Assembly: GCF_000688015.1 (NCBI RefSeq)
Contig: NZ_JIAD01000001.1
Location: forward strand, 186,001-250,000
Direction: 5' to 3'
DNA: 64,000 nt
Source of the DNA: Eubacterium sp. AB3007
GTDB lineage: Bacteria > Bacillota > Clostridia > Peptostreptococcales > Anaerovoracaceae
Shown: piece by piece, positions 34,542 to 42,504 of the stretch
Position numbering within the stretch: position 1 is the stretch's first letter
Layout: the number at the start of each line of letters is the position of its first letter
The notes under the pieces: model-generated
Databases searched by the model: none
What the model was told of the DNA's origin: nothing
The model's input: only the letters and a program-made list of their open reading frames with translations
Translations under genes and position numbers: made by a program

Positions 34542-35102
34542 ATGCTGAAATCCACCATCAGAAAACGGGAATACCAGGCGATCTACCGCTTGCTGGACAG
34601 GGTGAGTCCTATTGAGGGCGATTGTGGAATGCTTTGTGGCTGCGCCTGTTGCGTCACCGAGGGAGAAGAGGAGATGGGCATTTACCTTCTGCCGGGAGAA
34701 GACAAGCTCCACAGCCGTCATGACGACTGGCTGACCTGGACAGATGAGCGGGCGGAGGACTACGAGTTTCCGGAATCCTGGAAGGGAGTGGTTCATTTTG
34801 TTCGATGTAAGGAGCCGCCGCACTGCCCACGGGAGAAGAGGCCTATCCAGTGTCGGACGTTTCCACTGGTGCCACACCTGGGCGAGGATGACGAACTGAC
34901 CCTGGTCTACAATGACATGGAGCTTCCCTACGCCTGTCCGCTGATCGAGGAGGAGATACCTCTGACTGAGCGGTTCGTCCAGGCAACCTACACGGCCTGG
35001 AGTCATCTGATTCGCGATCCTCTGATCTACGATCTGGTGAAGATGGACTCTCGCGCCAGAGAAGACTCCCTTCGAGAACTGGCGGAGAAACTTGGATTCT
35101 GA
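34542..35102 (+). CDS. YkgJ-like cysteine-cluster protein
   Basis: ATG 34542 follows AAGGAGGGGAGACT. The 186-aa protein has clustered cysteines: GDCGMLCGCACC near residues 27-38, RCKEPPHCPREKRPIQCRTFPLVPH near 88-112, and a later PYACP. The pattern CxxxxRPxxCRxFP is that of the YkgJ/FliB zinc- or iron-sulfur-binding family. Function is not established; it is probably a cytoplasmic metal-cluster protein. A strong terminator follows. Confidence 0.75.
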   Translation: MLKSTIRKREYQAIYRLLDRVSPIEGDCGMLCGCACCVTEGEEEMGIYLLPGEDKLHSRHDDWLTWTDERAEDYEFPESWKGVVHFVRCKEPPHCPREKRPIQCRTFPLVPHLGEDDELTLVYNDMELPYACPLIEEEIPLTERFVQATYTAWSHLIRDPLIYDLVKMDSRAREDSLRELAEKLGF

Positions 35103-35117
35103 GGCACAAAATATGAC

Positions 35118-35153
35118 GCGCCGGCGCATGAAGACGCTGGCGCTAAGTTTTTT
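35118..35153 (+). terminator. Intrinsic terminator
   Basis: GCGCCGGCG (35118-35126) pairs with CGCTGGCGC (35135-35143), followed by TAAGTTTTTT. Confidence 0.85.
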
Positions 35154-35161
35154 AAAAATAT

Positions 35162-35188
35162 TTAGCACTCACCTATTGACAGTGCTAA
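35162..35188 (+). promoter_or_regulatory. CIRCE operator (HrcA site)
   Basis: TTAGCACTC, 9 bases, CAGTGCTAA: 17 of 18 consensus positions. It covers the -35 of the hsp20 promoter, so HrcA should repress at low temperature. Confidence 0.92.
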
Positions 35189-35204
35189 CAAAAAGTGCTA
35201 TAAC
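35176..35204 (+). promoter_or_regulatory. hsp20 promoter
   Basis: TTGACA at 35176-35181, 17-bp spacer, TGC then TATAAC at 35199-35204. The upstream half lies within the CIRCE element. Confidence 0.85.
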
Positions 35205-35316
35205 ATACTTGTAAAGAGAAAACGACCGGTCAGCAGGGCTTTGTGCAATGCGCCGGCCAACATAATAAGCACCGGCTCAGAGGGCCGGGCGAGGATTCTA
35301 CAAGGAGGTAGTTACA

Positions 35317-35745
35317 ATGTTATTCCCAAGCGTATTCAGAAACAGTTTCTTTGATGATGACTTCATGGATTTCCCAGCTTACAGAGGCAACCGGATCGAG
35401 AACACACTGATGAAGTGCGATGTGAAGGACAAGGGCGACCATTTTGAACTGCATATGGATCTTCCGGGCTTTGACAAGGACCAGGTCAAGATCCAGCTGA
35501 AGGAGGGGAACCTCACCATCGAGGCGACCACCGCAACCAACAACGATGAGAAGGCTGAGGATGGCACCTATCTGCGGAGAGAGCGGTTCCAGGGAACCTG
35601 CACCAGAAGCTTCTATGTTGGCGAAGACATCCGTCAGGAGGACATCAAGGCCAGATTCGACAACGGCGTGCTGATGATCAGCGTGCCGAAGGAACCAGAG
35701 AAGCCGGCGGTGGAGGAGCCGAAGTACATCGCTATCGAAGGGTAG
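35317..35745 (+). CDS. Small heat shock protein, Hsp20 family
   Basis: The 142-aa product carries an alpha-crystallin domain (about 35-130): KCDVKDKGDHFELHMDLPGFDKDQVKIQLKEGNLTIEA, YLRRERFQGTCTRSFYV and the terminal FDNGVLMISVPKEP. It is an ATP-independent holdase that binds unfolding proteins. ATG 35317 follows AAGGAGGTAGTTACA. A CIRCE element in the promoter puts it under HrcA; the leader is about 110 bases. Confidence 0.95.
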   Translation: MLFPSVFRNSFFDDDFMDFPAYRGNRIENTLMKCDVKDKGDHFELHMDLPGFDKDQVKIQLKEGNLTIEATTATNNDEKAEDGTYLRRERFQGTCTRSFYVGEDIRQEDIKARFDNGVLMISVPKEPEKPAVEEPKYIAIEG

Positions 35746-35768
35746 AAATCATTCCAAAGGGTTACCGT

Positions 35769-35798
35769 GGGGCCGCAATGTCGCGGCCCTGTTTCTTT
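35769..35798 (+). terminator. hsp20 terminator
   Basis: GGGCCGC and GCGGCCC form a 7-bp stem with loop AATGTC, followed by TGTTTCTTT. Confidence 0.75.
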
Positions 35799-36261
35799 GG
35801 AGACAGGGTGGGGCTGCCTTCTGCCGCCAGAGCTGTGGACTCTTGGGGCACAGGGAGGCGCTCCGTACTGCTCTCCATCGGGAATCCTTGGAAACCCGTG
35901 CGGTCATTGATCTGAAGGATTCCCTCAAACACCTTTCCGTCACTTAGCATGTTTTGAAATAATGACGGAACTGGAAAGCTACCATTTACCATGTTTTGGT
36001 AAATATATTCCTCAGGAATGCACAACACGCGGGCATTGCAAGGAAAAACGGACATCTTGTACCATCTATGGATCCATCCATTGGCAAATTACGTAGTACA
36101 CCAGACGTATTCATTGCTTTGAGCGTCCGATTTCTCACATTGAATTCCGTCAAAATACATCGGATCGATAATTAACGGAAACCAATTCCTTCGGAATGTG
36201 AATCGCAGAAGATCTCAAGGAAATGTGTTAAAAATTAAATAAGAAATTTTGAAAAATGATG
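35799..36261. other. Long intergenic stretch before the tRNA operon
   Basis: A minus-strand frame (36055-35762, 97 codons) exists but has no convincing ribosome site or recognisable domain, and it runs into the hsp20 terminator. From about 36060 the DNA becomes AT-rich with no structure noted. It may be decayed coding sequence. Confidence 0.3.
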
Positions 36262-36290
36262 TTGACAAAATCATGGTTCTGCTATATAAT
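36262..36290 (+). promoter_or_regulatory. Consensus promoter of the tRNA operon
   Basis: TTGACA (36262-36267), 17-bp spacer, TATAAT (36285-36290): perfect at both boxes, 29 bp before tRNA-Asn. Confidence 0.92.
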
Positions 36291-36318
36291 TCTTAATGTT
36301 GTCGGCTAAGACAGACGA

Positions 36319-36393
36319 TCCGAGGTAGCTCAATGGTGGAGCAACCGGCTGTTAACCGGTAGGCTGTGGGTTCGAGCCCCACCCTCGGAGCCA
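36319..36393 (+). tRNA. tRNA-Asn (GTT)
   Basis: Acceptor stem TCCGAGG with CCTCGGA, anticodon arm ACCGG-CTGTTAA-CCGGT giving anticodon GTT, TpsiC loop GGTTCGAGCC, encoded CCA at 36391-36393. Confidence 0.96.
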
Positions 36394-36404
36394 ATTTTTA
36401 TTCT

Positions 36405-36493
36405 GCCGGCGTGGCGGAATTGGCAGACGCCCTGGACTTAAAATCCAGTGGGTAGCGATACCCGTACCGGTTCGACCCCGGTCGCCGGCACCA
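36405..36493 (+). tRNA. tRNA-Leu (TAA)
   Basis: Acceptor stem GCCGGCG with CGCCGGC, anticodon arm CTGGA-CTTAAAA-TCCAG giving TAA, long variable arm (TGGGTAGCGATACCCGT) as expected for class II, encoded CCA at 36491-36493. Confidence 0.96.
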
Positions 36494-36525
36494 TCGCTAT
36501 CGCACAGGACAACAGTCCACATTAT

Positions 36526-36601
<76 letters not shown>

Positions 36602-36611
36602 AGAATCATTG

Positions 36612-36652
36612 AAATTCCAACGGTAGCTGAAAGCGATCGTTGGAATTTTTTT
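36612..36652 (+). terminator. Terminator of the tRNA operon
   Basis: AAATTCCAACG (36612-36622) pairs with CGTTGGAATTT (36638-36648), then a T run. Confidence 0.92.
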
Positions 36653-36857
36653 GCCCGATTTTACGACAGAGAGTGGTGCCGAAGGTATGACGACAGGTAT
36701 GGAAGCCCTTGGGGTTCGATCCCGATCCGTTCATAATACCTTCTGCAGGCACGGGGGATGTTTCGCTGGTCACACAGGCCGCCGGTCTTCGGCGTGAAAG
36801 TGAAGTCGGATTCACATAAGTTCAAAGATGCTACGGATAAGGCCTTATTTTATGTCC
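36640..36857 (-). pseudogene. Decayed tyrosine recombinase (integrase) C-terminus
   Basis: Two minus-strand frames together spell an integrase C-terminal domain. The first gives SDFTFTPKTGGLCDQRNIPR and ACRRYYERIGIEP; after a frameshift near 36710 the next gives KGFHTCRHTFGTTLCRKIG, with the HxxR box. A stop upstream near 36850 and loss of the rest show it is dead. It lies directly after tRNA-fMet, as expected for an element that once integrated by the tRNA cluster. No attachment repeat was recognised. Confidence 0.7.
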
Positions 36858-36985
36858 GTAAGACCTTGAAAAACAACTGGTCCAGAAAAGAAGGGGTTGG
36901 ATATATTGATCGCACTGATATTTGCCTGTTCGACGATTCGACCTAACCCTGCGCAACATCCACGATTCTCAAGAAGGATTTAAGA

Positions 36986-37573
36986 ATGAAAGAACTATTT
37001 GCAGAATATCCGGTGCTGGAGAGCGACAGAGTGCTGCTAAGGAAACTGAGGGCGGAGGATGCAGAAGCACTGCAGAGTTTTATGGAGGAAGAAACTGTCT
37101 ACCCTTATCTCCCCAAATATCTTTATGAGAGAAACTACACGGATGCGGAAGAGGTTATCGCCCGGGTGGACGAGGAATGCTTTGTGCCGGGAAAAGCGAT
37201 TCTCCTGGCGGTCTGTCTGCAGGAGGAGAAGACGCCCTTGGTGGGGATCGCAGAGATCTACCATTACGAACCCGGAGAGACAAAGGCATCCATCGGATGT
37301 CGTCTCCGCGAAAATGTCTGGGGGCAGGGGATCGCCACCCGGGTTGCCCGATTGCTTCGGGACTATCTGGTGAAGGAAATCGGACTTAAGACCATTACCG
37401 CCCACATCATGCAGGCGAACACATCCTCGGCGAAGGCGGCGAGGAAAGTCGGTTTTGTGTGCGAGTATCCGAATATCTATGAGGATTGGGGGTTTTCGGA
37501 ACCAGTGCTGGTGGACCAGTATGTATTTAGACAGGAATGGCTTGCCCGGTGCGAGGAGGAAGGCGTGCTATAG
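36986..37573 (+). CDS. GNAT acetyltransferase (RimJ/RimL type)
   Basis: The 195-aa product has the RimJ/RimL opening LESDRVLLRKLRAEDAEAL and the acetyl-CoA block IGCRLRENVWGQGIATRVARLLRDYLVKEIGLKTI, then NTSSAKAARKVGF. The family acetylates N-termini of ribosomal proteins or other amines; substrate unknown. CAAGAAGGATTTAAGA gives a modest ribosome site. It stands between the integrase relic and tRNA-Pro. Confidence 0.87.
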   Translation: MKELFAEYPVLESDRVLLRKLRAEDAEALQSFMEEETVYPYLPKYLYERNYTDAEEVIARVDEECFVPGKAILLAVCLQEEKTPLVGIAEIYHYEPGETKASIGCRLRENVWGQGIATRVARLLRDYLVKEIGLKTITAHIMQANTSSAKAARKVGFVCEYPNIYEDWGFSEPVLVDQYVFRQEWLARCEEEGVL

Positions 37574-37596
37574 GAGGCATTGCCGGGAGGACCAAA

Positions 37597-37628
37597 CGAA
37601 AAAGGCCGCCTGCCTATGCAAGCGACCT
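37597..37628 (-). terminator. tRNA-Pro terminator
   Basis: On minus, AGGTCGC pairs with GCGGCCT (one G-T), followed by TTTTTCG. Confidence 0.65.
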
Positions 37629-37632
37629 TCCC

Positions 37633-37708
37633 TGGTCGGAGTGGTGAGACTCGAACTCACGGCTTCTGCGTCCCGAACACAGCGCGCTACCAACTGCGCC
37701 ACACCCCG
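37633..37708 (-). tRNA. tRNA-Pro (CGG)
   Basis: On minus: acceptor CGGGGTG with CACTCCG, D arm GGCGCAGTTGGTAGCGC, anticodon arm CTGTG-TTCGGGA-CGCAG giving CGG, GAGTTCGAGTCTC T arm, encoded CCA at 37635-37633. Confidence 0.94.
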
Positions 37709-37719
37709 ACGACTTTTCT

Positions 37720-37747
37720 ATTATAACACGGAATCGTAGTTTTGCAA
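37720..37747 (-). promoter_or_regulatory. tRNA-Pro promoter
   Basis: On minus: TTGCAA (37747-37742), 16-bp spacer, TGT then TATAAT (37725-37720). Confidence 0.75.
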
Positions 37748-37797
37748 GTACTATTTTGTGGTTATTGGAAAAAGTTGCGGTTAGGATCGCGTTTTCG

Positions 37798-37806
37798 TGG
37801 TATAAT
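37798..37806 (+). promoter_or_regulatory. Extended -10 of the BFD-like gene
   Basis: TGGTATAAT, 26 bp before ATG 37832; no convincing -35. Confidence 0.5.
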
Positions 37807-37831
37807 GAGACGTACATGCGGGAGGTGGGAC

Positions 37832-38032
37832 ATGGATAAGAATTCCAGAGAATATGAGGTCTGTCTTTGCTATCACATCACCAGAGGGGATGTGGAGGAC
37901 TTTCTGAAAGAGACCGGGATCCGTGACCTGAAGACATTGTGTCAGGAGATGCCGGTGGGAGATAAATGCGGGGGGTGCAGAGAGGATCTGGACGAGATCA
38001 TCGAAGCCCTGAAAAAAACCGAAAACAACTGA
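37832..38032 (+). CDS. BFD-like [2Fe-2S]-binding protein
   Basis: ATG 37832 follows GGGAGGTGGGAC. The 66-aa protein is a single bacterioferritin-associated-ferredoxin-like domain: EVCLCYHITRGDVEDFL, then LKTLCQEMPVGDKCGGC. Cysteines at about 12, 14, 36 and 44-47 could hold a [2Fe-2S] cluster. Such domains pass electrons, for example to release iron from bacterioferritin, but no partner gene is adjacent. Confidence 0.8.
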   Translation: MDKNSREYEVCLCYHITRGDVEDFLKETGIRDLKTLCQEMPVGDKCGGCREDLDEIIEALKKTENN

Positions 38033-38040
38033 TTTTTCTC

Positions 38041-38069
38041 TTGCGCCCACATACGGTGTGTGTTAGAAT
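38041..38069 (+). promoter_or_regulatory. rpsO promoter
   Basis: TTGCGC (38041-38046), 17-bp spacer, TGT then TAGAAT (38064-38069). About 85 bases of leader remain before the start, in which S15 autoregulation could act; no pseudoknot could be assigned by eye. Confidence 0.55.
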
Positions 38070-38158
38070 AAGAAGTCGGTAATTTACTCTCACTTGGTTA
38101 TTGGCTACTCCGGCGATGACTCAGTGGGAGCGTATTTGAAAGTAAAGGAGATTTTATC

Positions 38159-38425
38159 ATGATCACTAAGGACAAGAAACAGGCAATCATCGAAGAGTAT
38201 GCTACCAAGGCAGGCGACACCGGTTCCCCGGAAGTACAGGTCGCCATCCTGACAGCACGGATCAACGAGTTGAACGAGCATCTGAAAGAGCACAAGCATG
38301 ATCACCATTCCAGAAGAGGTCTGCTGAAGATGGTAGGTAAGAGAAGAAACCTGCTGGGCTATCTGAAGAAGAACGACATCGAAAGATACAGAAGCCTCAT
38401 CGCTCGTTTAGGCCTGAGAAAGTAA
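38159..38425 (+). CDS. rpsO: Ribosomal protein S15
   Basis: The 88-aa product has the S15 hallmarks [51 protein letters not shown] and a C-terminal [12 protein letters not shown]. It binds 16S rRNA early in 30S assembly. AAAGGAGATTTTATC precedes ATG. pnp follows, the widely conserved order; a terminator stands between them. Confidence 0.98.
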   Translation: MITKDKKQAIIEEYATKAGDTGSPEVQVAILTARINELNEHLKEHKHDHHSRRGLLKMVGKRRNLLGYLKKNDIERYRSLIARLGLRK

Positions 38426-38439
38426 TCTACGGAAGATTT

Positions 38440-38470
38440 TGACGGGACTATCCATCCCGTCAATTTTTTT
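38440..38470 (+). terminator. rpsO-pnp intergenic terminator
   Basis: TGACGGGA (38440-38447) pairs with TCCCGTCA (38454-38461), then ATTTTTTT. Read-through is probably needed for pnp unless it has its own promoter. Confidence 0.88.
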
Positions 38471-38534
38471 AGAACATGTGATACATGTCGTATTTTTAAG
38501 AGGTTAATAAACAGGAAGGAGTTGTTTATTAGTA

Positions 38535-40643
38535 ATGGCAAGGTATACTGATTACAGGACGTTCAAGACCGCGCTGGGTGGAAGGCTTCTGGAGCTGGAG
38601 ATCGGCCGCGTCTGTGAACAGGCAAACGGACAGGTATGGGTGAAATACGGAGATTCTGTGGTGAACGTGACTGTGTGCGCGTCCAAGCAGCCGAAGGAAG
38701 GAGCTGAGTTCTTCCCCCTGACCTGTGACTATGAAGAGAGAATGTACGCTGCCGGCAAGATTCCCGGCGGCTTCATCAGAAGAGAGGGAAGACCGTCCGA
38801 GAAGGCTATCCTCAGCTGCAGACTGATGGACAGACCGCTTCGTCCGTTGTTCCCGAAGGGCTTCTATAACGACGTAAGCGTGGTAGCCACCGTCATGTCC
38901 GTGGATCCGGACTGCGAGACTGACATCATGGCGATGATTGGTTCCTCCGTGGCGCTGGCGATCTCCGACATCCCTTGGGATGGACCCACCGGTTCCGTCC
39001 GTGTCGGCAGAGTAGATGACCATTTTGTCATCAACCCGACACTGGAACAGAGAGAGGTTTCCGACATCAACCTGACTGTGGCCGGCACCAAGGAAGCTAT
39101 CATGATGGTAGAGGCTGGTGCAGAGGAGGTTCCGGAGGACGTGATGCTGGACGCCATCTTCTTCGCCCATGAGGAGATCAAGAAACTGGTCGCCTTCATT
39201 GACGACGTGATCGCTGAGGTAGGCAAGCCCAAGATGGACGTGGAACTGCAGACCGTTCCCGCAGAGATCGAGGAGGCCGTCAGAGCGTTCGCTACCGACA
39301 AGATGAGAGAAGCCATCCACACCGTCGACAAGATGGAACGTCTGGACAACATGGATGCCGTAGAGGTAGAGACTCAGGAGCATTTTGCAGAGATTTTCCC
39401 GGAGAGCGAGAAGGATATTTCCTCTCTGCTGTTCACCATCACCAAGGAAGTTATGCGTGCCATGGTGCTGGATGAGGGCGTCCGTGTGGATGATCGTAAG
39501 CTGGATGAGATCCGCCCGGTATGGGCAGAGTGCGGCGTGCTCCCGCGTGTGCACGGTACAGGCCTTTTCAAGAGAGGACAGACACAGGCTTTGTCCGCCT
39601 GCACCCTGGCTCCGCTGAGCGAGGTGCAGAGGATCGACGGACTGACCGAGCAGACCGAGAAACGCTATATGCATCACTACAACTTCCCGGGATATTCTAC
39701 CGGAGAGCCCAAGCCGCCCCGCAGCCCCGGACGTCGTGAGATCGGCCACGGAGCACTGGCGGAGAGAGCACTGCTCCCGGTGCTCCCAAGCAAGGAGGAA
39801 TTCCCGTACGCCATCCGTGTGGTCTCGGACATCCTGTCCTCCAATGGATCCACTTCCATGGCTTCCACATGCGGTTCCTGCCTGGCGCTGATGGATGCCG
39901 GTGTTCCCATCAAGGCACCGGTTGCCGGAATCGCCATGGGGCTGATCGAGCGTGTTGAGGAGGACGGCTCCAGCAAGATGGCCATCCTCAGTGACATCCA
40001 GGGCATGGAAGATTTCATGGGAGACATGGACTTCAAGGTAACAGGTACCGAGAAGGGCGTCACCGCTATGCAGATGGACATCAAGGTCCACGGCCTCTCC
40101 AGAGAGATCCTGGAGCAGGCGCTGAAGCAGGCACGTGAGGGCCGTATGCACATCATGGACATCATGAAGGAAGAGATCGCAGAGCCGCGTGCAGAGCTGT
40201 CCAAGTGGGCTCCGCGCTGTATCTCCATGCGCATCGATCCGGACAAGATCCGCATCGTCATCGGGCCGGGAGGCAAGACCATCAACCGCATCGTGGAGGA
40301 GACAGGAGTCAAGATCGACATCTCCGAGGACGATCTGGGGCTGGTCACCATCTACTCCAGCGATATGGAGAGTGCCGATGCCGCCAGAAAGGAGATCGAA
40401 CTGCTGACCAAGGACGCCGAGGTTGGCGAGGTCTACGAGGGTACCGTCATGAGGATCATGAATTTCGGTGCGTTTATCGAGATCCTGCCAGGTAAGGAAG
40501 GCTTGCTGCACATCTCCAAGATGGCCAAGGGCCGCGTCAACAAGGTCGAGGATGTTATGAACATCGGCGACAAGGTCAAGGTCAAGGTGTACGAGATCGA
40601 CAGCCAGAACAGGATCAACCTGCTCCGCGCTGATCTGAAATAA
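38535..40643 (+). CDS. pnp: Polyribonucleotide nucleotidyltransferase (PNPase)
   Basis: The 702-aa product has two RNase PH-like halves, the second with [13 protein letters not shown] and [20 protein letters not shown], then a KH domain ([18 protein letters not shown]) and an S1 domain ([20 protein letters not shown]). It degrades RNA 3' to 5' using phosphate. AGGAAGGAG lies about 13 bases before ATG 38535, slightly far. The length is usual for the family. Confidence 0.98.
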   Translation: MARYTDYRTFKTALGGRLLELEIGRVCEQANGQVWVKYGDSVVNVTVCASKQPKEGAEFFPLTCDYEERMYAAGKIPGGFIRREGRPSEKAILSCRLMDRPLRPLFPKGFYNDVSVVATVMSVDPDCETDIMAMIGSSVALAISDIPWDGPTGSVRVGRVDDHFVINPTLEQREVSDINLTVAGTKEAIMMVEAGAEEVPEDVMLDAIFFAHEEIKKLVAFIDDVIAEVGKPKMDVELQTVPAEIEEAVRAFATDKMREAIHTVDKMERLDNMDAVEVETQEHFAEIFPESEKDISSLLFTITKEVMRAMVLDEGVRVDDRKLDEIRPVWAECGVLPRVHGTGLFKRGQTQALSACTLAPLSEVQRIDGLTEQTEKRYMHHYNFPGYSTGEPKPPRSPGRREIGHGALAERALLPVLPSKEEFPYAIRVVSDILSSNGSTSMASTCGSCLALMDAGVPIKAPVAGIAMGLIERVEEDGSSKMAILSDIQGMEDFMGDMDFKVTGTEKGVTAMQMDIKVHGLSREILEQALKQAREGRMHIMDIMKEEIAEPRAELSKWAPRCISMRIDPDKIRIVIGPGGKTINRIVEETGVKIDISEDDLGLVTIYSSDMESADAARKEIELLTKDAEVGEVYEGTVMRIMNFGAFIEILPGKEGLLHISKMAKGRVNKVEDVMNIGDKVKVKVYEIDSQNRINLLRADLK

Positions 40644-40652
40644 CAGACACTA

Positions 40653-40687
40653 CAGGCTGTTGCCCGGGGAGGGTGACAGTCTGTTTT
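40653..40687 (+). terminator. pnp terminator
   Basis: CAGGCTGT pairs with ACAGTCTG and, after a 2-base internal mismatch, CCC with GGG; then TTTT. Confidence 0.75.
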
Positions 40688-40700
40688 CAAAGAGGTAACT

Positions 40701-41396
40701 ATGACAATTATGATACTGGCGGCGATCATTCCGCCGCTGATCCTGATGATTAGGATCTACAAACTGGACAGGATCGAGAAAGAACCTGCCGGACTGGTGA
40801 TCAGGGTGTTCGTTTATGGCGCGCTGGTCACGATACTCGCAGGAGCAATCGAATCTTTCCTTGGCGGACTGGTGGCGGGTGCCCTTGGTCCAAAATCCCT
40901 GGCGTATCTGATCATCGAGAACTTCCTGATCGTTGCGCTGACCGAGGAGGGCCTCAAGCACTGGGCAGCCAGGAAACCCACCTGGACCAACCCCGCCTTT
41001 GACTACAGGTTTGATGGAATCGTCTACTGCGTGGCCGCCGCACTGGGGTTTGCCGCGGCAGAGAATATCGGATACGTGTTCTCATATGGTCTTGAGGTGG
41101 CGGCGGGGAGAGCCATCACAGCCATCCCGGCGCACTGCATCTTCGGGATCTCGATGGGGTATTACTACGGGACGGCCGGGCACTACGCCCGCATCGGTGA
41201 CCGTCGCCGCGCCAAGTACTACAACCGTCTGAGCATCCTGAGCCCTATGGTAATGCACGGGTTTTACGATTTCGCCGCGACTATGAACAGCGAGATGTGG
41301 TCGATGATCTTCCTGGGGTATATCATCGTCGTGGATATCATCGCCTTCGTGAACGTGCACAAAGCCGCCAAGGGGGATCGTCCTCTGTGGCCTTAG
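40701..41396 (+). CDS. PrsW-type intramembrane metalloprotease
   Basis: The 231-aa protein has about seven hydrophobic spans and the family motifs: LTEEGLKHW (EExxK), AALGFAAAENIGYVF, AIPAHCIFGISMGYY with His, and MVMHGFYDFAA with the second His. PrsW enzymes cut membrane anti-sigma factors or act as CAAX-type proteases. AAAGAGGTAACT precedes ATG. No anti-sigma substrate is encoded next to it. Confidence 0.85.
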   Translation: MTIMILAAIIPPLILMIRIYKLDRIEKEPAGLVIRVFVYGALVTILAGAIESFLGGLVAGALGPKSLAYLIIENFLIVALTEEGLKHWAARKPTWTNPAFDYRFDGIVYCVAAALGFAAAENIGYVFSYGLEVAAGRAITAIPAHCIFGISMGYYYGTAGHYARIGDRRRAKYYNRLSILSPMVMHGFYDFAATMNSEMWSMIFLGYIIVVDIIAFVNVHKAAKGDRPLWP

Positions 41397-41414
41397 GATT
41401 GTGGGAGAAAACCA

Positions 41415-41443
41415 TATACAAATTACGTTTTTTGTGTTATAAC
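41415..41443 (+). promoter_or_regulatory. ilvE promoter candidate
   Basis: TATACA (41415-41420), 17-bp spacer, TGT then TATAAC (41438-41443). Confidence 0.45.
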
Positions 41444-41472
41444 ATAACTATTACAGGAAAGGAGAAGCTGAT

Positions 41473-42495
41473 ATGGCAAAAGATATCGATTGGGGTAGTT
41501 TGGGATTTGGATACACACCGACAGACTATCGTTACGTTGCAACCTACAAGGATGGAAAGTGGAGCGAGGGACAACTGATCACAGATCCTGTCGTTCACAT
41601 TACCGAGTGTGCCGGCGTGTTGCAGTACGCGCAGACCGTATTCGAAGGTCTGAAAGCATACACCACCGAGGACGGCAGGATCGTCACCTTTCGCCCGGAG
41701 TTGAACGCTCAGAGACTCATCGATTCCGCCCGCCGTCTGGTGATTCCGGAGGTGCCGGTGGAGATGTTTATGGACGCTGTGGACAAGGTGGTCGCAGCCA
41801 ACAAGGAGTATGTGCCTCCCTTTGGGTCCGGTGCGACACTCTACCTCCGTCCGTTTATATATGGAAGTGGCCCGCAGATCGGTGTCGCTCCTGCACCGGA
41901 GTACGAGTTCCGCCTGATCGCTATGCCGGTAGGACCGTATTTCAAGGAAGGGGCCAAGCCCATCAACATCCGTATCTCCGAGCGTGACAGAACTGCTCCG
42001 AGAGGTACCGGTGACATCAAGGCCGGCCTGAACTACGCCATGAGTATTCGCGAAGGACAGGATGCCCATGCAGCTGGCTATGCGGACAACCTCTATCTGG
42101 ATCCTGCCACCAGGACCAACGTAGAGGAGGCCAGCGGAGCCAACATCATATTCATCACCAAGGATGGCAAGTTCGTTACACCAAAGTCTGATACCATCCT
42201 GCCTTCCGTTACCCGGCGTTCGCTGATGGTGGTCGCTGAGAAGTATCTGGGCATGGAAGTGGAACACAGGACCGTACCTTTCGAAGAGGTCTCCGAGTTT
42301 GCAGAGTGTGGTCTGTGCGGGACCGCTGCCGTGATCTCCCCGGTGGGGAAGATCACCTACGACGGTGGTGTGATCGAGTTCCCGACAGGCATGGAGGAGA
42401 TGGGGCCCACCATCCGCAAGCTCTACGAGACGCTCACAGGGATTCAGATGGGAACCGTGGAAGCTCCGGAAGGCTGGATCCACGAGATCAAGTAG
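41473..42495 (+). CDS. ilvE: Branched-chain amino acid aminotransferase
   Basis: The 340-aa fold-type IV PLP enzyme resembles the BCAT2/eukaryote-like group: FEGLKAYTTEDGRIVTFRPELNAQRLIDSARRLVIP, YLRPFIYGSGPQIGV, and GTGDIKAGLNYAMS with the PLP Lys183. EEASGANIIFI and GTAAVISPVG are the cofactor-phosphate and substrate loops. It interconverts Leu, Ile and Val with their keto acids. AGGAAAGGAGAAGCTGAT precedes ATG. Three genes follow closely as an operon. Confidence 0.95.
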   Translation: MAKDIDWGSLGFGYTPTDYRYVATYKDGKWSEGQLITDPVVHITECAGVLQYAQTVFEGLKAYTTEDGRIVTFRPELNAQRLIDSARRLVIPEVPVEMFMDAVDKVVAANKEYVPPFGSGATLYLRPFIYGSGPQIGVAPAPEYEFRLIAMPVGPYFKEGAKPINIRISERDRTAPRGTGDIKAGLNYAMSIREGQDAHAAGYADNLYLDPATRTNVEEASGANIIFITKDGKFVTPKSDTILPSVTRRSLMVVAEKYLGMEVEHRTVPFEEVSEFAECGLCGTAAVISPVGKITYDGGVIEFPTGMEEMGPTIRKLYETLTGIQMGTVEAPEGWIHEIK

Positions 42496-42504
42496 ACTGG
42501 AATC

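Noticed and set aside
35762..36055. 97-codon minus-strand frame downstream of hsp20
   Set aside because: No clear ribosome site, no recognisable domain, and it ends inside the hsp20 terminator; left as unexplained intergenic DNA.
37455..37739. Plus-strand frame ending in RLELTASASRTQRATNCATP
   Set aside because: Its 3' half is the complement of tRNA-Pro, a well-known false protein.
38529..40511. 660-codon open frame antisense to pnp
   Set aside because: Low-complexity Leu/His/Asp-rich translation with no domain; it mirrors the codon usage of pnp, which is certain on the other strand.
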